Part shown: positions 31,676 through 43,289 of the stretch, in pieces
Numbering within the stretch: position 1 is the first letter of the stretch
Layout of the letters: every line of letters starts with the position of its first letter
Assembly: GCF_034140825.1 (NCBI RefSeq)
Contig: NC_089044.1
Span: 1,743,501 to 1,807,500, forward strand
DNA: 64,000 bases
Reading direction: 5' to 3'
DNA from: Oryza sativa Japonica Group
Taxonomy: Eukaryota > Streptophyta > Magnoliopsida > Poales > Poaceae
Made by a program: the position numbers and the translations under genes
The notes under the pieces: model-generated
Told to the model about the DNA's origin: nothing
Database searches by the model: none
What the model saw: the letters and a program-made list of their open reading frames with translations, nothing else

Positions 31676-34283
31676 TCTATACTAATATAAAAAAAAAGGA
31701 GAAGTTCACCCCTCCAATCCTACATGCCAAATCACCTCATCTTATCTCATCTATTCATCCGCAAGGTGGAATAATCTCATCCGTGAATATGTTAGGTGAA
31801 ATCTCCTCTTGACCCCGCGATGACTACGCCGCACTTCCGCCCGCAAATTGTTTTCTTCGACAAAACTGCCGCCTGCCCTCCACCCCACCGGTGGCCGCGC
31901 CTTCCTACCACCGGCACCATCGGGCACACCTCCCTTCCCCTGGTGGCTGCGCCTCCCTACCGCCGCCGCGGGCGTCGTCGCCTGCCCCTCAAATTCCGCC
32001 GGTGGCTACGCCTCTCTACTGCCGGCGCCGGCGCCGTTGCCTGCCCTCCAACCAGTCCGCGCCTCACCGCCGCCAGCGCTAGGGCTCCACCCCGCACGTG
32101 CCTTCCCCACCGCCAGTGCCCTGAGGTGCAGCCGGGAAGAAGCATCCGATGCAGGTAACGGCTTCATTCACTCATGGACAAAAAAATCCAATGGATTGTT
32201 CTCAAGACTACAAAAAATTGCAGAAAAATACTCAGCGTATTTACTCAAAAATTAGATTGGTTGGAGGCCTGGCTGACTTCAATGTCAGTGCCAGCACGAC
32301 TTCATGGATGAGCTCCATGAACTTGACCGCATCTTCTTTGTCTATGAGCCATCAATTCCCTGTATCAGTCCATCATCTAAATTTGTTTGATTCCTGATTT
32401 TCCAGGGATTATATGAGCCTGATCTCTTTGTTTCAAACTATCACTCCATCATCTAAATTTTTGTTTTTTTTGTTTGATTCCTGATTTGTCAGGAATTAAG
32501 AGCACAAGACAACGAGATGATGGAAAGCAACACTGTCTACTAGATGCAGTTTGTTAACAGTGAGTATTTCTTTGGTGAATTTAGTTTGCACTGAAGAACT
32601 GCACATGCAAAGGAGGGATTATTGTCATGTGTCAAGGTTAGGGATTATGGTCACTTTTTTTCTCATATATATGCACTATCGTCTTGTTCTTGCGAACACG
32701 GTATCTGCACTGTTCTCATTGAATCTTCTAGCCCATGCAAAACAGAATGTTGGTATATGCCAGACACACTACTATCCATAATTTTGCCATTGTTTATTGG
32801 TCAACTTTTTCCATGATTGATAGAATTCAATTCCATATCTTTTTTATCAGCACCAACATTAGCTTCATTCCTTAATTATTTTCTACTTGCATTAGAAAGG
32901 GGACTTCAGATCATGTAGGCCAATCCTATACATTGGCTGAGCACTCTCTTCAAAAGGAAGAATGTGATCACAAACAACAATCTGGGCATGACCTTCTACC
33001 AATGTATGAATACTAATTGAATATTTGATTTTTTTTCTTCACATACACTAATTGAAATACTACTAGCAAGAGAGCTATATATAATACAGTAAGGTGGTTG
33101 TTCATCACAAATGAAAGTCAAGGATGGTTATTTAGCAAAATTATTTCTGCGTTGATCTGGCCCTTCATATTTCTACTGCTTATACTGTATAAATGGCAAT
33201 TTTTACATGATTTTATTAACTATATTATTGCTGTACCTAGAAGTTATACTTGTTATATTGTAATGCGATTCATTTGTGAATGACAGAAATTACGAAATAT
33301 GGAAACTGTTGTTTGATGTTTTCTCATATAGAGCCATATGCCAATTATTGTCTATCCAAGCGCATGTTGTTAATTCATTCTAAGAATTATTCCTTCTGCC
33401 TGGCCATTCTGATCTTTTCTTACTATATTGAGATACAGGCACATCACGCCTCTATTGCAAAATTGTGTCTATGTGTGTTTTTAATCAGTCCATCTTTTGC
33501 CAAATTGAGATACAAGCGTTTTATTTGACCTTTTCCCACTTGCAGCCATCCAACTAGCTAACAACGACAGCACATTTTGGTACCTCTTTTTGGCTTGCTG
33601 CTTGGCAGCTACATTTCGATTTGTTAAAACAAATTCAGCTACATTTGGCAGGTAACTCCAAAATATTCTGATTAGGGAGAAAAAGATAGCTAATGCAGTT
33701 ACTTGTCAACATACCCTCATGTTACTTTATGAAATGCAAGTGCCATGGAAAGGTTATATTCGAAGTTATAGCCATGTATGTGCGTTGTATTTTCTCACAT
33801 TTATCTTACTTTCATCTGATATACATAAGCACTATATGTTCCTCCACTTATCTGTTTACTATCTCTTTCAACCAGTTTTTCACTAGCAAAGTTCTTTGCA
33901 AGTAATTGCTTTGTAATCTGTATTGTGCGTTGTTATGTAAGAAAGGATAAGTGGATGAGAATACAGTTGTATATAGCATAAACACAAGTATCGGGGATTT
34001 GATGGATATACTGTTTAGATCATGAACATTTAAGTTTTGAACAGGTTTATTTACAATAGCCGACATATAGTCCCTTAATGTATTATGAAACCCACAAGGA
34101 GTTTAATTATGAAATAAGCATCATAAGTTTATATCATATTTTTACTACCACTATTAATATGGTTTGTGCATAATAAAAATGTTCTCTTGCAATATGACGA
34201 GTTTGATTTATATTAGTTGGAGAGGATATATCTGGTTTAATTGATATTGGCTTATACGTGCCTTGCACGTGCACGATCACTAG
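31676..34283 (+). mobile_element. Non-autonomous Helitron
   Basis: It starts TCTATACTAATATAAAA and ends CACTAG followed by host T. A small hairpin CGTGC-CTT-GCACG (34257-34269) lies 10 bases before the end. These are the standard Helitron terminal features, and there is no target duplication. The paralogous 3' flank of unit D (around 38400) is uninterrupted here, which fixes both borders independently. The 2.6-kb interior encodes no Rep/helicase. It has a GC-rich, Pro/Ala-coding patch (31850-32150) that could be a captured gene fragment; I do not recognise the source. Confidence 0.8.
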
Positions 34284-34415
34284 TATCCGAAAGAGAGCGA
34301 CTTTAAAATGGAATGTCAAACGAATGTAATTGATCGAGTTTCAATAAAGCTTCCATTATATAAAAAAAAAACAAATGCTTGATCCTTTTACTTTTCATAT
34401 CTCAGACAGGAATTT

Positions 34416-36586
34416 TCATCCTAGAGCTGGCTGGCTCCAGTGTTCGATATGAACCTGAGCAGAGTTCAATCCCATTTTAACAAAAAAGTTGACAACGCCA
34501 TTGACCAGGGGATCATCCGCCAAGCATTTGACTTTAACACTTGTAAGGTGCTCACATGTAAATGATCTTTCTTCAAGCTCGCCAATCATTCTTTGTGATG
34601 TTTTTCCCCAACGATGCTATATATACCAAGAAAAACAGGTAAGCTATATTCTCCTGATGACATGTGTGCTTGCTAAAAATCTTTCAAGTTGGATCAGTAT
34701 ACATTTAGAGGGAAAGATTTACCTTTTCAAGTTCCAGATTTAGCTTCTCCAGTATTGGTGAGTTCCGAAGAAAAACAATTAATCCATAGAAATTTGCATC
34801 CAGACACCATTGACCAAGAGTCAAGCTGACAAGATTGATGAATTTTGGATACCGTTGCAAATTGTTTTCAATTGTCAGCTGCACAATATTGAAATGACTA
34901 TGTTGCAGAAGGCCATTTATAAACATGATTACCTAAATTAGAAACTTGAAAACAAAATTCAGAGCACTAACATTATGCAATAAGTATTATATTTGCGGTG
35001 CAGGTACAACTATAACTTCAACATAGCGGATCATAAAAGACCACTAGAAAAAGAAATTGCGTCAACAAAGAATCAGAATAAACAATGCTACACTTGTTTG
35101 GTCTCAATGAATCTCTTTAGCACGTGTGGATTAACAGTCAAGATGCTTCAGATGCAAGTTAATTAGGTAGCTACATCAGCTTAAACACAATGCTATGTCA
35201 AAAATTTTAAACACAACGCGAATCTATAGTGAGGTAGCAGCAGGAGTAAGACTTTCAATTGCTGAAGCATATTTATCTTATTTTTCAATTTTATATTTAA
35301 TAATGTCAATTGAAGTTAAGCAATCACTTAGATTTCTGAAAAGAAGAATTTTCAGTGGCCAACCCAATATTGCAGCCACACAAGAACATGCCAGTTACCA
35401 AATGGGAAATGGTCCACTTTCATTGTGAAATCTAACAGCGAACTAAGATAATTCAGGTCTGCTTGACCAAAAGTCTTATTTATGTATAAATGAGCTGAAT
35501 ACAATGAAATAGATTGCATTGGATGGTTGATGGCATCAGTCATGATTTCATGACATAAGAATTGGTTATGCCACGCTTAGTTGTGCCGGTACAGGTAACT
35601 AATATAGTGGAATTGTGAAGTGTCAAGAAGAAACAGCGTGCTTAAGTTTTATTATTTTTCATATCAATACCTATATTAAGATGCATGCATATAATAAGGG
35701 CAGGGGGGATATATATCTAAGATCAATTGCAATACCTTTTTCCCATCATAATAGAAATGGCAGGTCAAATTTTTAGCAGCAGAAAGGCTCCTGAGATTTT
35801 GGCAGAAATCACTAGAGGCTTGTTCGACATGAAGTACCAGCAATGAATTCACTAGTAATGGCATGTTATTGAACACAATTGTGCCGCTCAAAGGCCACCA
35901 CAAGGAAAAAATGGTAACACTCGGGGTAGAAATAGTAGTCTTGTACTTCCAGGGGAACCAAGTATCAATGATGCTCAAAACCTTCAGTGTCTGAGAGGAG
36001 ATGTGTCACTATCCACAATGATGCATTCATCTAAGGAGAGATTTTCCAACGATGGGCAGCCTTTCTCGAGTTGCTTGAAGAAACCTTGCTTCATAGCAAC
36101 ACTAACGAAGTTGATTGCTGTGAGGAAGCGGCAAGCAAACGCAGAATAGTGGTTTAGCTCCAGTTTACCAGACAACACAACAATGTCCAGAACTCGGGCA
36201 TATGCTTCTGCAAAGCGTGGCTAATCCATCTGCTCATATCTTCCGAGTTCCGAGGCCGAGGCACCTTCGATTCTGGTCAATCTGTAGAACTTGAAGCAGA
36301 AGGTGCGTATCGACGCGGCGGGGTCGCGTAGCTTCAGCACTTTGTCAAGGAAACTGTTGAACGACAACTCCATCTTTTGATCATACTTGATAAAGCCGGT
36401 TTCGTTCCGCCCAAACTCATGGATGTGGATGTTGATGCAGGGCACGGTGCGTCAGAGGTTGCGCCACCGCGACAGCACGCACGTCCGCACGGCCTGGCGC
36501 GTGGTCAGGAAGGTCATGATGTGGAGGACGATGTCGTCGGGGAGCGCGCTGAACCAGTCCTTGCCATCGGCGTGCGCCGGAGCCAT
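34416..36586 (-). pseudogene. F-box/LRR/FBD gene, copy C, broken
   Basis: The three-exon layout is kept: exon 1 about 36586-35736, exon 2 34878-34723 (LTIENNLQRYPKFINLVSLTLG..., open) and exon 3 34616-34416 (SQRMIGELEERSFTCEHL...SAQVHIEHW, open). The F-box region is recognisable (DWFSALPDDIVLHIMTFL...CVLSRWRNL) but lacks one Arg of SRRWRNLW and meets a stop at 36452-36454, where the Trp codon TGG reads TGA. Further frame changes occur downstream, near 36210 and 36000, so exon 1 is split over at least three frames. It is related to copies D-F. A Helitron lies in its 3' flank. Confidence 0.8.
34879..35735 (-). other. Intron 1 of pseudogene copy C
   Basis: An 857-bp AT-rich stretch collinear with intron 1 of D, E and F. 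Nothing else is recognised. Confidence 0.55.
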
Positions 36587-38508
36587 GGCCGTGAGCCCGT
36601 GAGCACACGCGCACGCCCAGAGGCGTTTCGTCGAACAGGTGGCGTGCGTGGAAACTGCACAGTAGAGGAAAAACAAAATCAAAGAATCAAGAAGCCATGA
36701 ATCCGCGGCTCAACCGTGAGCAAAGATTTGAGACCGCGGCGCTCGAGCAGAGATTGAAGATTGAATCCGTGAAGAACATCGATAGAAGAAAGATGCGAGA
36801 AGAGATGGAGTTGAAGGTGATGGGAGGTGTACCTCGAAATCGCGAATGGTGTTGGCGTCTCAAGCGCTCGATTGACTGCTTGTTTTTGTTGGGACGCTGG
36901 GTGTATTTGCGGTTTTACTTTAGTCCCTCTGATGGAAGATGGATGGTTCAGATTAACAGAAAATGGAGGAGATTTCCCTTTGGACCGACAACCAACACTT
37001 TAGTTCTTTCTTTCTTGCTTGTCTCAGGTAGTTTTGGGTATACTGTCGTGGTTAAATTTTTAACAGTTTCTCCTCAAAATATCGATGAAATTTGGCCGGC
37101 TAATCCTTTGTCAACCCGGCAAAAAAAAAACTTTCAAAAGTCTAGAACAACATTATTTTGTGACTATAAGAGGAATGGATACTGTACTCCTATAAGAAAC
37201 AATATTTATGCTAATGGTGAAACGTCCCATCGTTGGACCATCACGCCTGCAACATATATATGGTGTCATCCCATAGGCATTTGTAGATCACTATGGGTCA
37301 ATTTGGAGAAGCTTATGGAAATTGCATTTTCCCTAAAATCTTTAGCTGCTAGAAGCTTTCTCAAACAGTTTAGATTTTTATCCAAATTTTGAGAATTTGT
37401 AGTTATGGAATCTAGAAAATGAACTAAAAGTCAAAATCTAGGTTGGGTTTCATAGCTTCTCTAGATTCTCACCAGCTGTATATCAAAATCTTAATCTCCA
37501 CAAACAGGTCTTATGTCTCTCTCACCACCTACTAACTACAACAATGCTACGATCAGTCAGCGGCAGAACCAAAATATTTGCGGGCCTAGGGCTGATTTAA
37601 CACGTTAGAAATTATATATTTTATTTTTTTTATATAATTTCTAAAAGATTTACATAGAGTTTTGAAGCAAGCATGGTAACTCAAGCCCCTTATAACTAGT
37701 GTTTGAGCCAACCTATTAGCTATATGGTCGGCTGGCCCCACAACTATTTCACAAACACCCTTGAGAGTCTTAAAATTTTCATGTGTAAATCCATTAAGAT
37801 TTGCATAAATGATCCCATTAAAATGTGAAGTATTAATAGTCGGCCCCACATGACAAAAATTCATGGCTCCGCCGTTTGCTATGACAGCTTCGCTGAAAAT
37901 CTTATCAGCTTGCTACGACAGTTTGCGACATTTTCTTTCAAAGAATACAACGTGTGACGCAGCAGATTCCATAACAATGTGTGCGAGTGTGACAGTTTTC
38001 ATTTTCATAACAAAGATATAACTGCATTAAAAAAAATAACAGTTTTGTGATGTTTCTTGTTTTCCACTGATATAAAAATTGTTGCAGCTCGTTGATATAT
38101 AACCATGTTCATTATTTCTAGAACCACCTAAAATTAAGATCTCATGTGAACATTAGAAGCATGGAAGGGGATAGAGCCAGCAGAGTCATAGGAGTGTAAC
38201 ATCATGTCAGTAAAACATAAAGGCCAAATAGAGTACCCAAGCATGTACATGCAGACATGCAGTATCTTCTGTACAACAGAACATCACAGAAGGATGCAAG
38301 TACAGGAACCAATACATGATTGCTTCTACTGACATCATAGCACCAAACAAAAGCAGTAAACATGTCTATGTGCTTTCTGACTCAACTGGAATCAACGAAT
38401 GTAACTGCAAGAGAGCGATTTTTGAATGGAATGTTCAGAGAATGCTTGATCCTTTTTGACGTTTCATATCTCCTCAGACCAGAAAATTGCAGGTCACGCA
38501 TACTCGAT
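36587..38508. other. Leader of copy C, then intergenic DNA to unit D
   Basis: 36590-36850 is the GC-rich leader of copy C, with the conserved GTTTCGTCGAACAGGTGGCG. From 36900 to 37860 I see no gene; a fold-back-like stretch around 37270-37510 may be a MITE. From about 37860 the sequence is the 3' flank of unit D (CAGCTTCGCTGAAAATCTTATCAG) and resembles 42970-43230 and 47570-47800. Confidence 0.5.
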
Positions 38509-40535
38509 CTAGCACCAGCGTATGATCTGAACCTGAGCAGAGGTCAGTCCACTATTAACAAAGAAGTTGACCACATCTTTGACCAGGGGATCACCCTCCG
38601 AGCATACAACTTCGACGCGGGTAAGGTGCTCACATGTAAATGATCTATCTTCAAGCTTGCCAATGATTCTTTCCGGCGTATTCTGATGATATTATAGAAA
38701 GAAAACAAATAAGCTACATCCCTGATTGACATGTGTGTTTGTGAAAGATCTCTCGAGAAGGGTCAGTATACATATGGATGAAACGATTTACCTTTTCAAG
38801 TTCCAGAGTTAGCTTCTCCAGTTTTGGTGCGTTCTGAAGGAAGACAACCAATCCATAGAAGTTCGCATCCAAACACCATTGACCAAGAGTCAGGCTGACA
38901 AGATTGTTGAATTTTGGGTACAATTGCAAATTGTTTTCCATTGTCAGCTGCACGATACTGAAATGATTATGTTGCAACAGAAAACCCTTGCCATGTTATA
39001 GACAAAATTTCCAACAAAACATGAAAACACAATCCAGCGCACTAACATTATGCGATAAAAGACCATAATAGCACATGCGATTTAATTGTCAGGATGCTTT
39101 TGATGCAATTTAAGTAGCTACGCCAGTCTAAACACAACACAAAAAACTATTGCAAGACTTTCAACAATTGCGGAGACATTTCCATTTGTATGTTGACTTT
39201 GAGGTTGTCTTGATTTTCAAATTTATGTGCAGTAATGACAACTGAAATTAGACAAACACTCAGATTTCTCAAAATATGAATATGAATCTTCAGTTGACAA
39301 CCCAATATTACAGCGAACAAGAACATGTCGAGTTACCAAATGGGAAATGCTCCAGTTTCATTGTGAAATTGAATAGCCAACTTAGATAGTTCATGTCTGC
39401 TTGACCCCAACAGCTTGATTTATATACAAATGAACTGACTACACGAAATAGCTAGATTGCATTGATGATTGATGTCATCAGTCATCCTTACAACACATCA
39501 TGATTTCACGCATAAGAATTAGTTATGCAACGCTTAGTTTTGCCGGTGCTATTGTGAAGTGTCAATAAGAAACACCATGCTTGAGTTTTTCCTTTTTCAT
39601 ATCGACAACTACATTGAGATGCATGGATGTAATAAGGAAAGGGGGATGTGTGAGACCAATAACCATACCTTCCTCCCAAAATAATCGAACTCCAATCTTT
39701 TAGCAGCAGAAAGGCTCCTGAGATTTTGGCAGAAATCACTAGAGTCTTGTACATCATAAAGTACTAGAATTGAAGTCACTAGTAATGGCATGTCGTTGAA
39801 CACATATATGCCGTTCACAGGCCTCCACAACTTCAGATAAGTAACACTCGGGGTCGAAATAGTAGTCCTGAACTTATAGGAGAACTGAGTGCTCTTGATG
39901 GTCAAAACCTTCAGTGTCCTGGAGGAGATCTCAACATCCGCAACGATGGATTCATCTAAAAAGAGATTTTCCAATACTGGACAACCCATCTCGAGTTGCT
40001 GGAAGAAACCTGGCATCATAAGAACATTGATGAACTTGATTCTTGTGAGGTAGCGGCAGGTAAACGCAGAGTGATCGAGCTTCAATGCGTCATACAGCAC
40101 GAGAATATCCAGAACCCAGGGCTGCTTCTGCATAGCGTGGGTAATCCATCTGTTCATATCTGCCTCGTCCGAGGTGCCTTCGAATCCGTCCAATCTGCAG
40201 CACCTGAACCGGAACGTGCGTATCGGGGCGGCCGGGTTGCGGAGCTCCAGCACCCTATCCATGAACATCTTGAATGCCGACTCCCTCTCTTGATCATACT
40301 CTTCCCACTCAGTGTCGCTCCGCTGGAACTCGCCGACGTCGGCGTTGATGCAGGGCACGGAGCGCCAGAGGTTGAGCCACCGCCGCGACAGCACGCACGT
40401 CTGCACAGCCTGGCGCGTGGTCAGGAAAGACATGATGTTGAGGATGACGTCGTCCGGGACGTCGCTGAACCAGTCCCCGTCGTCAGTGTGCGCTGGGGCC
40501 GTGACCCCCCTCCTCTTGCTAGGCGACCCCTCCAT
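38509..40535 (-). CDS. F-box/LRR/FBD-like protein, copy D
   Basis: Exons are 40535-39669 (289 codons), 38947-38792 (52 codons) and 38682-38509 (57 codons plus stop), 398 residues with phase-0 introns throughout. The F-box (about residues 22-60) reads DWFSDVPDDVILNIMSFL...LSRRWLNLW, with a Leu in place of the usual Arg in RRWRNLW. Leucine-rich strands follow (GCPVLENLFLDES, SRTLKVLTI, SVTYLKLWRP). Exon 2 holds LTLGQWCLDANFYGLVVF. Exon 3 holds RIIGKLEDRSFTCEHLTRVEVVCSEGDP...SAQVQIIRWC. The protein is presumed to be an SCF ubiquitin ligase adaptor. ATG 40535 (MEGSPSKRR) is chosen because the earlier in-frame Met of copies A and B is Thr here (DETPLRA). Frames are intact. Copy E is the same length exon by exon. 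Confidence 0.84.
38948..39668 (-). other. Intron 1 of F-box gene D
   Basis: A 721-bp AT-rich intron, collinear with those of C, E and F. No separate feature is seen. Confidence 0.6.
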
Positions 40536-41113
40536 GGCGGCCGAGCACGCGCGCAGAGGCGTTTCGTCGAACAGGTCGCGCGCGTAGAAACTGCACGAGA
40601 GAGGAAAACCAAGAATCAAGAACCCAACAACCCGCAGCTCAACTCCCAGCACAAGAATCGAGATCGTAGCACAAGAAACGACGCTCGAGAAGAAATTGAT
40701 TGGTCAGGGAAGAACATCCAGAGAAGGAGGATCGATGCAAGAAGAGTTGGAAGCCGTACCTCGAAACCGCTCGGGCAGGCGTTTCGTCGAACAGGTGGAG
40801 CGCGTGGGAACTGCACAAGACCAAAAGAATCAAGAAGCCATGAATCCACAGCACAACTCCAAGCAAGATTTGAGATCGTAACACAGCAAAGCACACTCGA
40901 GGAGAGATTGATCCGTGAAGAACATTCTAGGGGAGGGGATCGATGCATGGAGAGATGGAAGGGAGGAGGGAGCTGTGTGTACCTCGAAATGTCGAATTCG
41001 CGATTCGCCTCGCGCGCTCCGGGGAAAGGTTCACTGCTCCCTCGATGGAAACATGGGCGGTTCAGGTTGGATAAATGTGTCTGCCGGAATGAAATACTCT
41101 GTCCGGTTAAATA
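40536..41113 (-). promoter_or_regulatory. Duplicated leader and promoter of F-box gene D
   Basis: Two head-to-tail copies of a leader block begin with GTTTCGTCGAACAGGT at 40561 and 40781 (period about 220 bp). On the gene strand each copy has an acceptor (GTGCAG) followed by a short exon body; the outer copy also has a donor (TTTCGAG/GTACGG), so it could act as an extra non-coding exon. A further leader exon ends at CATTTCGAG/GTACAC near 40983. Confidence 0.55.
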
Positions 41114-41116
41114 ATA

Positions 41117-41293
41117 TGGACTCCGTTTCACAACGCAAGTCATTCTAGCATTTTCCGCATTCAAATTTATTTTAATGAATCTAGACAGATAATAAATCTA
41201 GATAGATATATATATCTAGATTCATTAATATCAATATAAATATACGAAATGCTAAAATGACTTACATGGTAAAACGGAGGAAGTCCTTGGAGT
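41117..41293. mobile_element. Stowaway MITE inserted in unit D only
   Basis: Ends CTCCGTTTCACAACGCAAGTCATTC and AAATGACTTACATGGTAAAACGGAGG are inverted copies. The equivalent place in unit E (about 46000) runs straight through (AATAATACTAATGTGG), so the element arrived after the D-E duplication. Confidence 0.75.
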
Positions 41294-41317
41294 AATGTGG
41301 TTATAGAATCTAGTCTA

Positions 41318-41408
41318 CTCCATAAGTCCCAAAAAGATCCCTTATAGAACAACGAATCTGAGCTACCATTTATCCAGATTTGTTAGTTTTTTTTGGACGG
41401 AGGGAGTA
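41318..41408. mobile_element. Second short Stowaway-like insert in unit D only
   Basis: The 90-bp block ends GGACGGAGGGAGTA and starts TACTCCATAAGTCCCAAAAAG. Unit E lacks it: TCTAGTCG continues directly into the next MITE. It is a short, deleted Stowaway-type element. Confidence 0.55.
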
Positions 41409-41410
41409 TG

Positions 41411-41675
41411 TAATTCCTCCATTTCATATTACTAAATCATTTTGACTTTGGTCAAAATCAAACTACTCTAAATTTAATTAAGTTTATAAATAAATATAGT
41501 AGTATTTATTACACCAAATAAGTTTCATTGAATCTATAATCGAATATATTTTCATGATATAATTGTTTTCGGTTGAAAATGTTAGTATTTTTTTTTACAA
41601 ATTTGACCAAACTTGAAACATATTTACTTTGATCAAAGTTAAAAATGACTTGTAATCTGAAGTAGAGCGAGTAGT
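41411..41675. mobile_element. Stowaway-type MITE shared by units D and E
   Basis: The block TTCCTCCATTTCATATTAC...ACTTGTAATCTGAAGTAGAGCGAG has degraded Stowaway ends. Its counterpart at 46026-46313 in unit E is clearly the same insertion, so it predates the segmental duplication. Confidence 0.65.
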
Positions 41676-41704
41676 CAATAAATAAATTTTGATCATAATA
41701 GTTA

Positions 41705-42793
41705 GGGTTAATTGGATCCATGCCACTGCAACTTTACCAAATTAAAAACATGCCATTACTATTCGTTGTATAGGCTACATGCCACTGGAAATTTCTAAAA
41801 TTGAAACCATGCCACTCTTGTCACGTTTTCCGTCTCCTCTCTCATGTCGTTTCTTTTCCTCCAGTTTAATCGTTTCCCCTCATGTTTCCTCTCCTCTCCT
41901 CTCCTCTTCTTCTCCTCTCCTCTCTTCCGACCAACCTCCCACCACCACACCGCTCCTCCTCCTCCTGCTGTTGCTGCAACCGTGCTGCCCTCGAGAAACT
42001 AAGTCTTTGATCACCGCTGGTAAACAACAAACCAAATAAAAAACCCTTCTTGCGGTGGTTTCTGGGCAGATCTGAGAGAGAACAAAAAGTGATTAGGCAG
42101 ATCCTTTTCCGATGGCTTCTTCCCCTTCCTTTTCCTCCTCCTCCTCCCCTTCCGCCACCAGTGCCGCGCCGGCGTCCTCCTACTACTGGTGCTACAGCTG
42201 TGACCCCTTCGTGCACGCTGCCCCTCACGAAGACTCCATCGTCGCCTGCCCGGACTACGGCGGCGTCATCCTCGAGGAGATGGGTGTGCCCCCACCACGC
42301 ACCGCCTGCCTTCGCCACCCGCGCGCGCACCACACCAACGACCTGCGCATGTGACGGACACGCTACGCTGCCGCAGCAGCGGCGGCTAGCGACCGCTCGC
42401 CATTCAACCCCGTCATCGTGCCTCACCGCTCCCCCGCTGCCGTAGCTGCTGGCGACGACGACGGCGCGGGCTCCGGCCTCCGCCCGCTCCCGGAGACCAT
42501 GTCGGACTTCCTCATGGGCTATGCCTTCGAGCGTCTCCTCGACTAGCTCACCCAGATCGAAGTCGGCGGCCTCGCCCACATGAGGGAGAACCTACCGGCC
42601 TGCAAGGCTTCCATCCCCATGCCGCGGGGCCGTCCACTCACCTAGCTCAATTGTTGGAGAGGAGACAGAAAAAGTGACGGGAGTGGCATGGTTCCAATTT
42701 TAGAAATTTTAAGTGGCATGTGACTGATATGACGAATAGTGGTGGTATTTTTTTAATTTGGCAAAGTTGCAGTGGCATAGATCCAATTAACCC
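41705..42793 (+). mobile_element. Long-TIR (Pack-MULE-like) element with RING-ligase fragment, unit D copy
   Basis: Inverted repeats of about 138 bp lie at 41705-41843 and 42656-42793. Both ends read GGGTTAATTGGATC(C/T)ATGCCACTGCAACTTT going inwards and carry scattered ATGCCACT motifs. The interior is GC-rich and holds a piece of a plant RING-H2 E3 ligase gene. Long inverted repeats around a captured host gene fragment are the pattern of Pack-MULEs. I could not see a 9-bp target duplication, so the superfamily is inferred. The same element is present in unit E. Confidence 0.65.
42112..42630 (+). pseudogene. RING-H2 E3 ligase N-terminal fragment, broken copy
   Basis: The frame from ATG 42112 reads YYWCYSCDPFVHAAPHEDS and GGVILEEMGVPPPRTACL, the zinc-ribbon start of plant RHC1A/RING1-type ubiquitin ligases. 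It stops at 42352-42354, where an Arg codon CGA of the unit E copy reads TGA. Compared with E, about 45 bp encoding TSFELFYDD are also deleted near 42452, and a second stop lies near 42544. The RING-H2 domain itself was never captured. Confidence 0.7.
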
Positions 42794-42884
42794 TTTAAAC
42801 AACATCAAATCAAATCTAAAATCAAGTTTGAAAAATTTAAAAATGTAACTTATAAGCATACAAACATAAGTGAAACTAATAGGG

Positions 42885-42947
<63 letters not shown>

Positions 42948-43289
42948 TCCGTTACCACCTAATACTACTACAGTGCTACGACAGCTTCACCCAGAATCTG
43001 ATAAGCCGATGCCACTGCATCGAATTCTTCAGGTGAAACTGCACCGCCATTACACGAGTATCTGAATCGACGATGTTGGTACCCCATGTTTCTGAAATTT
43101 TGGATCAAAGAATACAATGTGTGACACAGATTCCATAACCATGTGTGTGACAGTGGTGTTTCATAACAAATATATAATTGTATGAAAAAATTAACAGTTT
43201 TGTGATTTTCTTATTTTCCACTGATACAAAAAATTGTTGCAGCTTGTTGATATATAACCAATTAACCATGCAGGTTACACATCCTTGAT
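42794..43289. other. 3' flank of F-box unit E, with a long AT microsatellite
   Basis: Contains an (AT)n run of about 60 bp (42885-42944). The remainder (42950-43250) is collinear with 37860-38100 and 47560-47850. A minus-strand reading GGAVSPEEFDAVASAYQILGEAVV spans 42970-43050 and may be a decayed exon shared by all units. Confidence 0.55.
42885..42944. repeat. (AT)n microsatellite
   Basis: About 29 AT units. The equivalent site in the next unit (47544-47552) has only about four, so the run expanded in this copy. Confidence 0.9.

Noticed and set aside
36697-37392. 231-codon plus-strand frame
   Set aside because: It begins in the antisense of an F-box leader and runs into unrelated AT-rich DNA. 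No domain is recognisable and the equivalent frame is not kept in units D-F.
41866-42579. 237-codon minus-strand frame
   Set aside because: It is antisense to the captured RING-ligase fragment in the transposon, and its Gly/Arg/Val-rich composition mirrors the GC-rich sense strand.
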